Assembly: GCA_007570785.1 (NCBI GenBank) | Contig: ML661885.1 | Location: 36,420,735-36,484,734 of the forward strand | Direction: 5' to 3' | Length of the DNA stretch: 64,000 nucleotides | DNA from: Antilocapra americana | Lineage: Eukaryota > Chordata > Mammalia > Artiodactyla > Antilocapridae | In this document: positions 23,380 through 33,225 of the stretch, one piece after another | How the letters are laid out: each line of letters begins with the position of its first letter | Position numbering within the stretch: position 1 is the first letter of the stretch | Program-made: the position numbers and the translations under genes | The notes under the pieces: model-generated | What the model saw: the letters and a program-made list of their open reading frames with translations, nothing else | Databases searched by the model: none | What the model was told of the DNA's origin: nothing

Positions 23380-24025
23380 ATAGCAGAGCAAGTTCCAAGG
23401 GCTCAGAGTATCAGCTCACATGTGGTCCCACCTCCTGCCACCTCCCAGCCTGACTCCCCCCTCCACTCTGCTTCCCCAGTCCATTTCTGCCCCCACCCCG
23501 ACCACTGCCTGGTGACTGCTCCCACCCTTCACCCCCAGCCTGAGCCTGGAATAGGAGCCGAAATTTAAGGGTTGGACACACGTATCCCACAAACTTAGGG
23601 AGCCAGGTATGGCAGCAGGCATGCCCTTCCTAGGCTGGCCGGCCCTGTCTGGATGGAGAGAGCCTCTAACCCACCCTCATCTGGATACTGAGTGTGTTCC
23701 CAGTACTGAGGTTTAAAATTTCTTGAAGCTGCCCATCTTCCAGGGTGAGACACATCAGTTCATAGGCTCACAAGTAGCAATGTCGAGGAGCCATCATCCC
23801 TGTCTTCCGTGTAGCAGGGCAGGTCCAGAGATTCTGGATTCACCCTGTGAGCATGCCCGTGTCTGAAAGCTCTCCCTAAGCTGGCTCTCTGCCTGGAAAT
23901 ATCTCTTCCTCTGCCAGTCTTCCTGAGTATTACTTGCATTGGTTCCTTCTGGCCAGCTCAAGGCACCCTCCAGGAATAAGCCACGAAACACAAAGTGGAC
24001 AATGTTGGAGATTCCACATTTTAAC
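23380..24025. other. GC-richer block, few recognisable repeats
   Basis: This 0.65-kb block is visibly richer in C and G than its flanks. It contains long C-rich stretches (23425-23545) and 'ggctggccggccctgtctgg' at 23633. CpG remains sparse. I recognise no repeat. Candidates are an unrecognised LTR, an enhancer or a non-coding exon; none can be chosen from sequence alone. Confidence 0.35.
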
Positions 24026-24234
24026 AAATGGTCTAATATTTATAGTTGAAATTGGCATTTTACACTATAAAAATACATCATAAAATTCATATTAATGTTT
24101 TAAAATTTGAATTGTATTTTTACCTAGAATGTCACTTAATAGGGAAAACAAAACAAAATAGCATGACAAATTACGAGAGCCCAAAGAAGAAAAAAAAATT
24201 CTTACACACACCTGTAATGGCACTTTTCCTCTGC
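24026..24234. other. Unassigned AT-rich spacer
   Basis: AT-rich sequence before an L1 tail, with an A run at 24190-24197. Nothing recognised. Confidence 0.35.
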
Positions 24235-24768
24235 CTTTTTAAAAAAATATTTATTGGAGTATAGTTGCTTTACAATGTTAGTTTCTGCTGTAGAGAAAAG
24301 TGACTCAGCTCTGTATCCCCTCTTTTTTTAATTTCCTTCCCATGTAGGGCACCACAGAGTATTGAGTAGAGAGAGTTCCCTGTACTATTCAGTAGGTTCT
24401 CATTAGTTATTTGTTTTATAAATAGTAGTGTACATATGTCAAATCCATCCTCCCAATACATTTCACCCCTTTCCCCCTTTGGTACATTTGCTTTCTACAT
24501 ATATGGCTTTATATCTGCTTTACAAATAGGTTCATCTCTATCGTTTTTCTAGATTCCACATTTAAGTGATAATATATATTTGTTTCTCTCTTTCTGACTT
24601 ACTTCACACTGAGAATCTCCAGATCTATGCATGTCTCTGCAAGTGGTACAATTCTGTTCCTTTATATGGCTGGGTAATATTCCATTTTGTATAGCAGCCA
24701 TATCTTCTTTATCCATTCCTCTGTTGATGGCCATTTAGAGTGCTTCCATGGCCTGACTATTGTATATA
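24235..24768 (-). mobile_element. L1 3' end, antisense
   Basis: Classic antisense 3' UTR of artiodactyl L1: 'tttattggagtatagttgct', 'ttacaatgttagtttctgct', 'actattcagtaggttctcat', then 'gggtaatattccattttgta' and 'ctgttgatggccatttagag'. It is 5'-truncated near 24768, leaving only the end of ORF2 and the 3' UTR. Confidence 0.88.
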
Positions 24769-24960
24769 GCCAACTAGTGCTGGTGACCCTAAGGGCATGG
24801 ATTCATGAGTGCTGAGAAAACTGAATAGGGAATCAACAGCTGCACTAGAGTTAACATCAGCTGCCGAGGGAAGCAGCATTGCTATGGTGATGCTGACAAG
24901 AACAGGGAGTGACAGAAATGAGCAAGTCTAGTCTTCTTCTTGGAGTTTTCCAGCTTCCAT

Positions 24961-25783
24961 TTCAGTTCAGTTCAGTTCAGTCACTCAGTCTTGTCCGACT
25001 CTTTGCAACCCCATGAATCGCAGCACACCAGGCCTCCCTGTCCACCACCAATTTCCCGAGTTTACCCAAACTCATGTCCATTGAGTCGGTGATGCCATCC
25101 AACCATCTCATCCTTCGTCCTCCCCTTCTCCTCCTGCCTTCAGTCTTTCCCAGCATTAGAGTCTTTTCCAGTAAGTCAACTCTTTGCATGAGATGGCCAA
25201 AGTATTGGAGTTTCAGCTTCAACATCAGTCCTTCCAATGAACACCCAGGACTGATCTTTTTTAGGATGGACTGGTTGGATCTCCTTGTAGTCCAAGGGAC
25301 TCTCAAGAGTCTTCTCCAACACCACAGATCAAAAGCAACAATTCTTCAGTGCTCAGCTTTCTTCACCATCCAACTCTCACATCCGTACATGACTACTGGG
25401 AAAACCATAGCCTTGACTAGATGGACCTTTGTTGGCAAAGTAATGTCTCTGCTTTTTAATATGCTGTCTAGGATGGTCATAACTTTCCTTCCAAGGAGTT
25501 AGCATCTTTTAATTTCATGGCTGCAATCACCATCTGCAGTGATTTTGGAGCCCCCAAAAATAAAGTCTGACATTGTTTTCACTGTTTCCCCATCTATTTG
25601 CCATGAAGTGATGGGACCAGATGCCATGCTCTTAGTTTTCTGAATGTTGAGCTTTATGCCAACTTTTTCACTCTCTTCTCTCACTTTCATCAAAAGGCTT
25701 TTTAGTTCCTCTTCACTTTCTGCCGTAAGGATGGTGTCATCTGCATGTCTGAGGTTATTGATATTTCTCCCGGCAATCTGTTT
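24961..25783 (-). mobile_element. BovB LINE, 5'-truncated, with 3' end
   Basis: Minus-strand BovB beginning with the repeated ttcagttcag 3' terminus at 24961 and running to the sequence just upstream of the RT catalytic box. The frame at 25499-25906 includes the box but reads HADD instead of YADD (25736-25747). The frame at 24977-25306 reads the C-terminal segment [17 protein letters not shown]. The frames are broken and the copy is inactive. No target duplication was found by eye. Confidence 0.93.
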
Positions 25784-26055
25784 AGCGCCCCCTATTGGGA
25801 AGTGTTTGAGAGGCAACCACTGGGTAAGCGGAAATGTAAGTGGCAGCAAGGAAGTGTGAAAAAGCATCGCAAAGCAGGGACTGGAAGGGTGAGATGATGC
25901 TGTCACACCAGCTCAGCTTCTTCCACAGACTATAACTTCTGGAACTTCTTTGATAAAACTGTGTTTATTCTTCATGGTACCGTCGCATCCCCAAGTCTGC
26001 ACTTCTTAGACTCCACTTGTTCCCTGTTGTACCTCAGAGGGCAGCAACTCTGCTC
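25784..26055. other. Unassigned spacer
   Basis: Moderately GC-rich sequence starting 'gtttagcgccccctattg' between the BovB and the CHR SINE. No repeat or gene recognised. Confidence 0.35.
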
Positions 26056-26072
26056 AACTTTTATTTATCTTT

Positions 26073-26093
26073 AAAAATATTCTTCTTCTTTTA
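26073..26093. repeat. Target-site duplication, left copy
   Basis: A 21-base stretch ending 'ttcttcttctttta' is repeated exactly at 27820-27840. Part of the A run at its start may be shared with the L1 tail. Confidence 0.9.
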
Positions 26094-27075
26094 GTATAGC
26101 CTAAAGTCAGGTAGGTTGATTCCGCCCGTTCCATTCCTCTTTCTCAAGATTGCTTTGGCTATACGAGGTTTTTTGCATTTCCATACAAATTGAGAAATTA
26201 TTTGTTCTAATTCTTTGAAGAAGACCTCTGGTAGCTTGATAGGAATTGCATTGAATCTATAGATGGCTTTAGGTAGTATACTCATTTTCACTATATTGAT
26301 TCTTCCAATCCATGAGCACGGTACATTTCTCCATCTGTTTGTGTCCTCCTTGATTTCTTTCATCAGTGTTCTATAGTTTTCTATATACAAGTCTTTTGAT
26401 TCTTTAGGTAGAAATACTCCTAAGTATTTTATTCTTTTTGTTTCGATGGTGAATGGGATTGTTTCCTTAATTTCTCTTTCTGATTTCTCACTGTTAGTGT
26501 ATAGGAATGCCAGGGATTTCTGTGTGTTGATTTTGTATCCTGAAACTTTGCTATATTCACTGATTAGCTCTAGTAATTTTCTTGTAGAGTCTTTAGGGTT
26601 TTCAATATAGAGGATCATGTCATCTGCAAACAGAGAGAGTTTTACTTCTTCTTTTCCAATCTGGATTCCTTTGATTTCTTTATCTGCTCTGATTGCTGTG
26701 GCCAAAACTTCCAAAACTATGTTGAATAGTAGTGGTGAGAGTGGGCACCCTTGTCTTGTCCCTGATTTCAGGGGGAATGCTTCCAGTTTTTCACCATTGA
26801 GGATAATGTTTGCTGTGGGTTTGTCATATATAGCTTTTATTATGTTGAGGTATGTTCCTTCTATTCCTGCTTTTTGGAGGGTTTTTATCATAAATGGATG
26901 TTGAATTTTGTCAAAGGCTTTCTCTGCATCTATTGAGATAATCATGTGATTTTTATTTTTTAATTTGTTAATGTGGTGTATTACATTGATCGATTTACGA
27001 ATATTGAAGAATCCTTGCATCCCTGGGATAAAGCCTACTTGATCATGATGTATGATCTTTTTGATGTGTTGTTGT
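26094..27075 (-). mobile_element. Young L1, inverted 5' piece with open RT frame
   Basis: The minus-strand frame at 26091-27020 is open for 309 codons and continues upstream of its first Met in the same frame to the junction. It covers the L1 ORF2 reverse transcriptase. Motif A DAEKAFD is at residues 31-37, RQGCPLSP at about 89-96, and the catalytic FADD at residues 131-134 (26619-26630). PDFRLY sits at the end. L1 ORF2 copies L1 RNA at a nicked target. The endonuclease and C-terminal part are missing, and the stop codon comes from the flanking target duplication, so the fragment cannot act alone. The lack of stops marks a recent insertion. Confidence 0.93.
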
Positions 27076-27472
27076 GCCCATTATCCAGAGTGAAGTAAGC
27101 CAGAAGCAAAAACAACAATACAGTATATTAACACATATATATGGAATTTAGAAAGACAGTAATGAGAACCCAACATGGGAGACAACAAAAGGAACGCAGA
27201 TGTATAGAATAGACTTGTGGACTTTGTGGATGAGGGTTAGGGTGGGATGATATGGGAGAAGGGCATTGAAGCATGTTAATTGTCATGTGTCTAATCAATC
27301 GCCAGCCCAGGATTGATGCTCGGGACTGGTGCAGCGAGATTTCCCGGGGGGGAGGGAGGAGGGAGGGGGGACCCGGAGGGGAAGCATATGTAAACCCATG
27401 GTGATATCATGACAATGTATGGCAAAAACAATAAAAAAAAAAAAAAAGCAAAAAAAAAAAAAAAAAAAAAAA
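27076..27472 (+). mobile_element. Young L1 3' UTR, copy 1, with poly(A)
   Basis: Plus-strand end of ruminant L1: 'agagtgaagtaagccagaag', 'atatatatggaatttagaaa', 'aatcaatcgccagcccagga', a G-rich tract at 27344-27372, then 'caatgtatggcaaaaacaat' and an A-rich tail (27430-27472). It is joined head to head with the inverted ORF2 piece at about 27075. The L1 sequence between PDFRLY and the 3' UTR (about 1.2 kb by comparison with L1 structure) is missing. Confidence 0.92.
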
Positions 27473-27819
27473 AGACCAAACCTATACTAACGCATATATA
27501 TGGAATTTAGAAAGACGGTAACGAGAACCCAGCATGCGAGACAGCAAAAGGAATGCAGATGTATAGAACAGATTCGTGGACTCTGTGGATGAGGGCAAGG
27601 GTGGGATGATATGGGAGAATGACATTGAAACATGTTAATTATCATATGTGTAATCAATCGCCAGCCCAGGATTGATGCTCAGGGCTGGTGCATCGAGATT
27701 TCCTGAATCGGGAGGGAGGAGGGAGGGGGGTTCTGGAGGGGGAGCATATGTAAACCCATGGCGATATCATGTCATTGTATGGCAAAACTAATTAAAAAAA
27801 TAAAATAAAAATTTAAAAA
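27473..27819 (+). mobile_element. Young L1 3' UTR, copy 2, with tail
   Basis: A second plus-strand L1 3' UTR follows directly after the A tail of copy 1. It starts 'gaccaaacctatactaacgc' and repeats the same landmarks, including a G-rich tract at 27709-27730. It ends in an A-rich tail at the right target duplication. No separate duplication is visible between the copies except poly(A). Confidence 0.9.
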
Positions 27820-27840
27820 AAAAATATTCTTCTTCTTTTA
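27820..27840. repeat. Target-site duplication, right copy
   Basis: Exact repeat of 26073-26093. It bounds the whole compound L1 insertion, which implies that all material between entered as one event or by later insertion inside it. Confidence 0.9.
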
Positions 27841-28005
27841 AAAACGTATTTGTTTTAGGCGACACCAACTGACCTGACGTAGCATGTGGGATTATTTCCC
27901 CAACCAGGGATCAAATTCATGTCCTCTGAACTGGGAAGATGGAGTATTAACCATTGATTGGAATGCCAGGAGAGTAGCTCTACCTCAATTTTTAGATATA
28001 TCTCT

Positions 28006-29756
28006 CCTCAGTCCCCAGGATGACAAGGTGTTTGAAACCTTTGTTTCTGAAACAAAGAAAAACTCGCTAATGAAAATCTTAGATGTGAAAGGGGAAAGCA
28101 ATGATAGTATGAAAGAGTTTAGCTTATAATTACTGAACTTATTTTTTCATCTCTGTTTTCTTCCTGAATAACCCACTCTTGATTCCATACCCATAAATAC
28201 AGTTTCTTATAGTTTGTAATACTGTAATTGCAGTTTCCAGCTTGAATATGTTCATTGCTAAAATCCACAAATCAAATCAAGAAATTCCTTGGAAAACTTC
28301 TGAAGTAATTGAAAATTCTTAAGTAATTGAAGAGAAATTGAGCCCATATGGTATTGATAAACCCTATTTCCTACTATGAAACTTGCAATAAAGCAGGAAA
28401 TTTATAAATAAGAACAGAAAGGGATTTTATTTAGTAGAGACTTGACACTCTAAAGGAGGCCAGAATAATATTTTAAATTGTCTTTTATCTTGCTGATTCA
28501 AAACTAATCACTTGAAACAAAAAAAAGCATGAGGAGGTTATGCACCTGAACCAAGAAATGCCTCAGTTCATCTCAATTTGTCCCCAAAGGCCAATTAATT
28601 CCAAGTTTCCTGCAACTGGCATTTTAACTTCAAAAATGTACTTCAACAGCACCTGCTTAATAAAACCCTGTGAGATGATACTCAGATTTGTTCTGCTCCA
28701 TGGTGTCAGTTCTTCTCTGAAGTCTCTATCACTTCCTATCTTCAAAAGTTGTCTATACACACAGTCACATTACCCTCCTTTTCCAAAATGTGTCACGGCA
28801 CTCGCTGCATCTCAAATGGTTAAATTAAACTCGTTTCCTGTGTCAGACAGCAGAAGACAAGACAATCCTCACTGGGGGGAAAAAAGAAAGAAAACTACCC
28901 TCCTGAACCACACGTCAACTTCTGTTGGTGTTTGTGGGGGCTGCATAAACACAGATGAGTCCAAGCTGCACCATTTTCTGAGAAATTAGCTTCATTATCA
29001 TTCAGACATTCTACCAAGGGTCAAATACAACAATCAATTTTTCAGTGTATTTTTTCATAAAAGAACTTCTCCAAAATAACATTTTATTAGATCTTATTAT
29101 TATTTCCAAAGATCTTATATAAATTAAAATCTAGGGTTATAAGTGAGATATCAATTAACATAAGAATCAATTTAATGGTAATTTAAATAGCTAACTGTTA
29201 CAATTTCTGCATAATGAAGTGGCCTCTGGGCTTGAAGTCCTAATCATGTCTAATTAATTTAAAGGATGTTACTTTTTATTATCACTGAAATTTCTGACAG
29301 GTGATAAAACATTTAGGGTTGCCATCACAAACTTTTTATATCAGCTGTACCATAGGTTGGCAAGTTATAGATCATCATTTGAAAATGACTATTTAGGGAA
29401 AAAAATCCCTCAGCTACGTTTGTAAAGTTATAACACAGAACTGCTATTTTATCCATGTGAAAGAAAGCAATTCTATTCACTAAATAAGAAAAGAGTGGGC
29501 CTTTTATTTTCATAATCTTAGTAGTTATAATCAACCTTCATGAGGAAGAGTCAATTTTAGAAAATAATCTTCATAACCTTTTGAGTTTATATAGTACCTA
29601 TATTGACAAAAACATTAATATATGTTCCATTGTTGATATTTTTAAAAAGTCTTGAACTTTTGAGGCTCAGAGAGCAAATAAATCTGAGTGCAAGGAGATT
29701 AGCTAAAGGATGTGTCATTCCTTTACAATAGAATGTTAAAATTATCTACCATTAAA
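28006..29756. other. About 1.75 kb unassigned, one 149-codon frame
   Basis: I recognise no repeat. A plus-strand frame from ATG at 28540 to a stop at 28989 is the longest non-repeat frame of the window. Its product has a serine/threonine-rich middle, a KRKK basic patch and a C-terminal segment with CGGC. I know no matching family, see no initiation context or splice framework, and one frame of this length is not surprising in 64 kb. Confidence 0.3.
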
Positions 29757-30155
29757 ATATATTCACTGTGAAGGAAGCCAGACAGAGAAGGAGAAATATC
29801 ATATGTCATATCTTACATGTAGAATCTAAAAAGAAATGATTTGAATGGACTTATCTACAAAACAGAAACAGATTCACAGGCTTAGATAATGAATGTACAG
29901 TTGCCAGGGAGGAAGAAAGGGAGAAAGGAATAGTTAGGGTGTTTGGGATGGTCACATGCACACTGTTACATATAAAATGGATAACCAACAAAGACCTACC
30001 AAATAGCACGTGGTGTAGCATCCTAGATGGGAGGGGAATTGTGGGGAAAATGGATACATGTGTATATATGGCTGAGTCCTTTGGCTGTCCACTTGAAATT
30101 ATCACAACATTGGTAATTTTCTATACTCCAGTATAAAATAAAAAGTGTAAAGAAA
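29757..30155 (+). mobile_element. L1 3' end (artiodactyl L1M/L1MA type)
   Basis: Sense 3' UTR in order: 'gaaggaagccagacagagaa', 'gtagaatctaaaaagaaatg', 'caaaacagaaacagattcac', 'aaaatggataaccaacaaag', 'tacatgtgtatatatggctg', 'tatactccagtataaaataa', then an A-rich tail. Confidence 0.85.
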
Positions 30156-30549
30156 AAGAAAGGAAAAATGTATCTACTCAGTAAAGTAAAATAATGTGAA
30201 GGAAATTATTTTTCAGAGACTATAGCTTCTGTGGTCATAGAAAAACCAAACCCAAGACACAGAGCTGATGGATAAGTCTAAAGCAGACAAAGGTAACATA
30301 TAATTCAAGGAAAGATAGAAAGTGGAAGACTCCAGCCAGCATAACCCCAAGATCTATTCTACTGGGCTGTTCTTTTAAGGGGAAGTAAAAGAATTATTTT
30401 AAAAATCTCCAAGAAAGATTCATGTAAGTACAATCAAAACAGAGTCAACAGTGAGTAGCTATAATCTAAAGGCTAGTTTGCTGGGCAGGACTTGTCAGGA
30501 TGAGGATAAAGGTGGGAGCAAAGGAGATGAAGAAAGCTCTGCAGAGAGG
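30156..30549. other. Unassigned spacer
   Basis: A-rich, no repeat or gene recognised. Confidence 0.35.
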
Positions 30550-30755
30550 CACCATGGCAAAGAAACTTGGAACATGAATCTGGGCTCTGGCTATAGAACT
30601 TTGTCAGGGTATTCTACCTCTGTGTGCCCCGTTTTCCCTCTTGCAAGAGATAACTGATGATCACACCTACTCAGGTAGAAGAATTAAATATGTCAAATGT
30701 TTAAAACACTTTAGAAGAGTGTCAGGTACATAGTAAGTGCTTCATACATACTTCC
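30550..30755 (+). repeat. MIR SINE
   Basis: Ordered match to MIR: 'gaatctgggctctggctata', a decayed 'tctgtgtgccccgttttccc' core, then 'gtgtcaggtacatagtaagt' (30719-30738). Old and ungapped enough to orient. Confidence 0.75.
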
Positions 30756-31035
30756 TCTAATTGTATATCTTGGGTTAATTCTTTTACTCCAGCCCGAGAA
30801 CTTCTGGAGCTCTCAATTTGAAACCTATATAAAAAAAAATACGCTCTGAAACAATAGAGACAAAATTTTTTTGACATCGGGGTCAAATGTGATCTGTCTA
30901 GGTTCAGGCAAAATCTATTTTGATATCCGAAAGATAATAGAAACTTTTGATGATCACAAAGCAAAAATACTGCACTGAAAGTGACAAGGCTGCTGATGCC
31001 TGGCTTATGATTATGGTAAACTTTAAGAGATACTA
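30756..31035. other. Unassigned spacer
   Basis: No repeat recognised. A minus-strand frame of 112 codons (30722-31060), cysteine- and leucine-containing, has no known family and overlaps MIR sequence on both sides, so I do not treat it as a gene. Confidence 0.35.
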
Positions 31036-31195
31036 AAATAACACAGGTCTTTGGAGTCAAAGTAGTTTGAATCCTATGTTCATCACTTCTGGTTGTTTGA
31101 CCCTAGATAAAGCTGTTACCTTTCTGATGCTCGGTTTTATCATCCATAAAACAGGGACGACAATTCCTAATTCATATAGTTCTTGTGAGTAATTC
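31036..31195 (+). repeat. MIR SINE
   Basis: 'gtctttggagtcaaagtagt', then 'tgtttgaccctag', then 'atccataaaacagggacgac' and 'agttcttgtgag' follow MIR order. Confidence 0.8.
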
Positions 31196-31359
31196 TCAAC
31201 ACAACATCCCAGGAGGCCTTGACAGTTCAACTGTGTTTGTCAAGCTCAGCAACTTCCTTACCCGCCCATGACCAGAACAAAGGAGACTGAAGTGAGGACT
31301 CAAAGTAGTCAGTGGAGATAAGACCAAAACCATGTGGTTGTGAACCATTCTGTTGCTCC

Positions 31360-31449
31360 TTCTCTCTGGTTTTATCTGCATCCCTGTGACCTCCAGAACA
31401 CTTATTCTCTCTGGTTTTATCTGCATCCCTGTGACCTCCAGAACACTTA
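31360..31449. repeat. Perfect 45-bp tandem duplication
   Basis: Positions 31360-31404 and 31405-31449 are identical 45-mers starting 'ttctctctggttttatctgc'. Identity of both units implies a recent event or an individual-specific length variant. The unit length is a multiple of three, so overlapping frames read the same 15 residues twice, but no gene is evident. It is not part of any repeat I recognise. Confidence 0.95.
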
Positions 31450-31680
31450 CAGAGCTGCAGGGTTGGGCAGTGGACCATGTGACTGCTCAGCAAAGGTGAA
31501 AGTAGGTACAAGAATCAGGCCCAGGCTCATGATACAGGCTTACCAAGGCTCCAAAGAAGGAAGTATTCTTTCTTTCAAACCCATCCAGAAATGCTAGTCG
31601 ACTCTCAGTGGTGGTGCAACCCTGCATTAGTTCAGGACATCAATGTTTCCCATGTAGACTATGGCAATAATCTCCTAAAC
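31450..31680. other. Unassigned spacer
   Basis: Nothing recognised. It ends at the start of a MER5A element. Confidence 0.35.
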
Positions 31681-31865
31681 CAGTGGATTTCAAAAGTTAC
31701 TGCCTATAAATATTATCTTGGGAATTAAAAAAAAAAAAAAATCCGATGCCCAGGCCACGCTCTAGACTGATTAACTCCAAATCTTCAGATGGAACCCAAG
31801 CATGAGTAGTTTTCTTTAAAGCTTTCCAGATGATTCTTGTGTGCAGACAAGTTTGAGAACCAGTG
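31681..31865 (+). mobile_element. MER5A (hAT-Charlie MITE)
   Basis: Terminal inverted repeats 'cagtggatttcaaa' at 31681 and 'tttgagaaccagtg' at 31865. The middle reads 'gatgcccaggccacgctcta' and 'gctttccagatgattcttgt'. An internal A run spans 31729-31743. Flanking 8-base target duplications match at 6 positions (tcctaaac, ttctaaat), the hAT length. Confidence 0.88.
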
Positions 31866-31985
31866 TTCTAAATATTTCTTTGCCCCTAATTCAGTATCCC
31901 TGTGGCCCATTCTTATAATTATCTGAGAATAATGAAATTCACCTGCAAAATATTCTTTCAAAATCTTCCCATTGCCTACTGCAAC
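31866..31985 (+). mobile_element. L2 LINE remnant (left part)
   Basis: 'tctttcaaaatcttcccatt' and 'gcctact' follow the L2 3' region; the text resumes at 32095. The two halves are separated by a MER5 copy. Confidence 0.6.
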
Positions 31986-32094
31986 ATTCTCAAAGCGTAG
32001 ACTGCAGAACAAAAGAATAACTTAGGTTGCTGATTAAAATCCAGATTGCAGTCATAACAAATGATGTTCATGAATTTTGAATTTGAGAACCACT
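31986..32094 (+). mobile_element. MER5-type MITE fragment
   Basis: 'ttctcaaagcgtagactgca' at the left and 'gaatttgagaaccacta' at the right match hAT MITE ends. The centre has 'attaaaatccagattg'. Inserted in the L2. Confidence 0.7.
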
Positions 32095-32255
32095 AATCTC
32101 CAGGACAAAGACCAAATCCTATAGAATGGTGGATAGACATTTCATATTATAGTCCTTGCCCAGCCTTCCAGATCCTACTTTGTTGAATCTTTACTTTGTT
32201 CTCTTCCCAACACCCTATACTCCAGCAATTCCAAATTTGCCTCTCTATATGTGTC
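32095..32255 (+). mobile_element. L2 LINE remnant (right part)
   Basis: 'ccaggacaaagaccaaatcc', 'tgcccagccttccagatcct' and 'actccagcaattccaaattt' continue the L2 text. Confidence 0.65.
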
Positions 32256-32269
32256 CCTTCTACCAAGAA

Positions 32270-32430
32270 TAGCATTAGGTAAATCATTTAAACACTTTGA
32301 GCCTGTTTCCTCATCTGTAAAATGGGGGTTATACTATGAATCCTTGGGTCTGTTTGAAGATTAACTGAAATAATATATTTGAAAATGTCTAGCTCTGGGC
32401 CTGGTCCAAAGTTAATGCTTGACACTCATT
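32270..32430 (+). repeat. MIR SINE
   Basis: 'ctgtttcctcatctgtaaaa' followed by 'tgggggttatac' and 'taatgcttgaca' is an unmistakable MIR core and 3' part. Confidence 0.88.
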
Positions 32431-33075
32431 CATTCACTAATTCCAGGGCCTGTAAATTCCGAGTGTCCGGGCAAAGATGTGCCTAAATAATGCTGAAGAA
32501 GTATTGACAGTGGAGCTACTGCCTGAACTCAGAAATGACAATCCAGTACACTAGAGTAGGCATATATACAGTATGAAAAAATGGGGGAGAGAAACTGCCA
32601 TACTTTTAGGATTTCACAGGCCACCCATCAAATGTACTAAAAAATAAAATAATCCCTCCAAAAATGGGATGCCTGATCTCCTTAGCTCTGAGGCAGCTTA
32701 TTCAAGAGTGAAGTTTTAAGAACTGAATAAATAAATGCCCCTATTATACACTAGGTTAAATTCTGTCCCTGGCCTAAAGGTCCTTGCAATCTAAAGGAAG
32801 CAGCATACAAAGACAGAAAGATGCACACGGAGGAATTTATAAAGTTATTTTTAAAGTTCTGCTATTTTCTCACACAATCCACTATTTGTTCCTTGATAGA
32901 TGGAAGGAGAAAAAAAAATGGCAAAGGGAAAATTCCTCCCAATCTCTATTGATGCCAAATATTCATCTGACACTAATTAATTTGTAATTATATCTATTGT
33001 TTTATATGCACCAAATAAATACCAGGTTTCTCACCACCAACAATGTTGCTAATGCTGCTGTTGATGTGATGGCTG
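32431..33075. other. Unassigned stretch
   Basis: No gene or nameable repeat. Frames are short. Confidence 0.35.
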
Positions 33076-33225
33076 ACACTTTTGAGCACTGACTAGATGA
33101 TGTGCATTTAACTAATGCTTTAAATATGATATATAATTTATAAACTATCAGTCAGAGATAGATTTCTTCATTTTTTTCAGATGAGAAAAGGGAAATTAAG
33201 ATAAGCTATCAGACTTGTCCTAGTT
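33076..33225 (+). repeat. MIR-type SINE
   Basis: 'ttttgagcactgactagatg', 'taactaatgctttaaatatg' and 'ttcagatgagaaaagggaaa' follow a MIR family 5' to core order. Confidence 0.6.

Larger units (their letters stand above)
26056..28005 (-). mobile_element. CHR-type SINE split by an L1
   Basis: The right part (27841-28005) reads like an antisense cetartiodactyl CHR SINE: 'agcatgtgggattatttccc', 'accagggatcaaattcatgt', 'attaaccattg'. The left part is the T-rich stretch 26056-26093. The two parts are separated by the L1 insertion at 26094-27819. The right part is the better supported. Confidence 0.6.

Noticed and set aside
26091..27020. 309-codon open frame, the longest in the window
   Set aside because: It is an L1 ORF2 RT fragment ending at a stop supplied by the target duplication; not a host gene.
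27344..27372. G-rich tract as an independent G-quadruplex element
   Set aside because: It is the G-rich tract normal to ruminant L1 3' UTRs and recurs in every such copy in the window.
31196..31597. Frames with a repeated 14-15-residue motif
   Set aside because: The repeat is only the 45-bp DNA duplication read in several frames on both strands; no gene signals accompany it.
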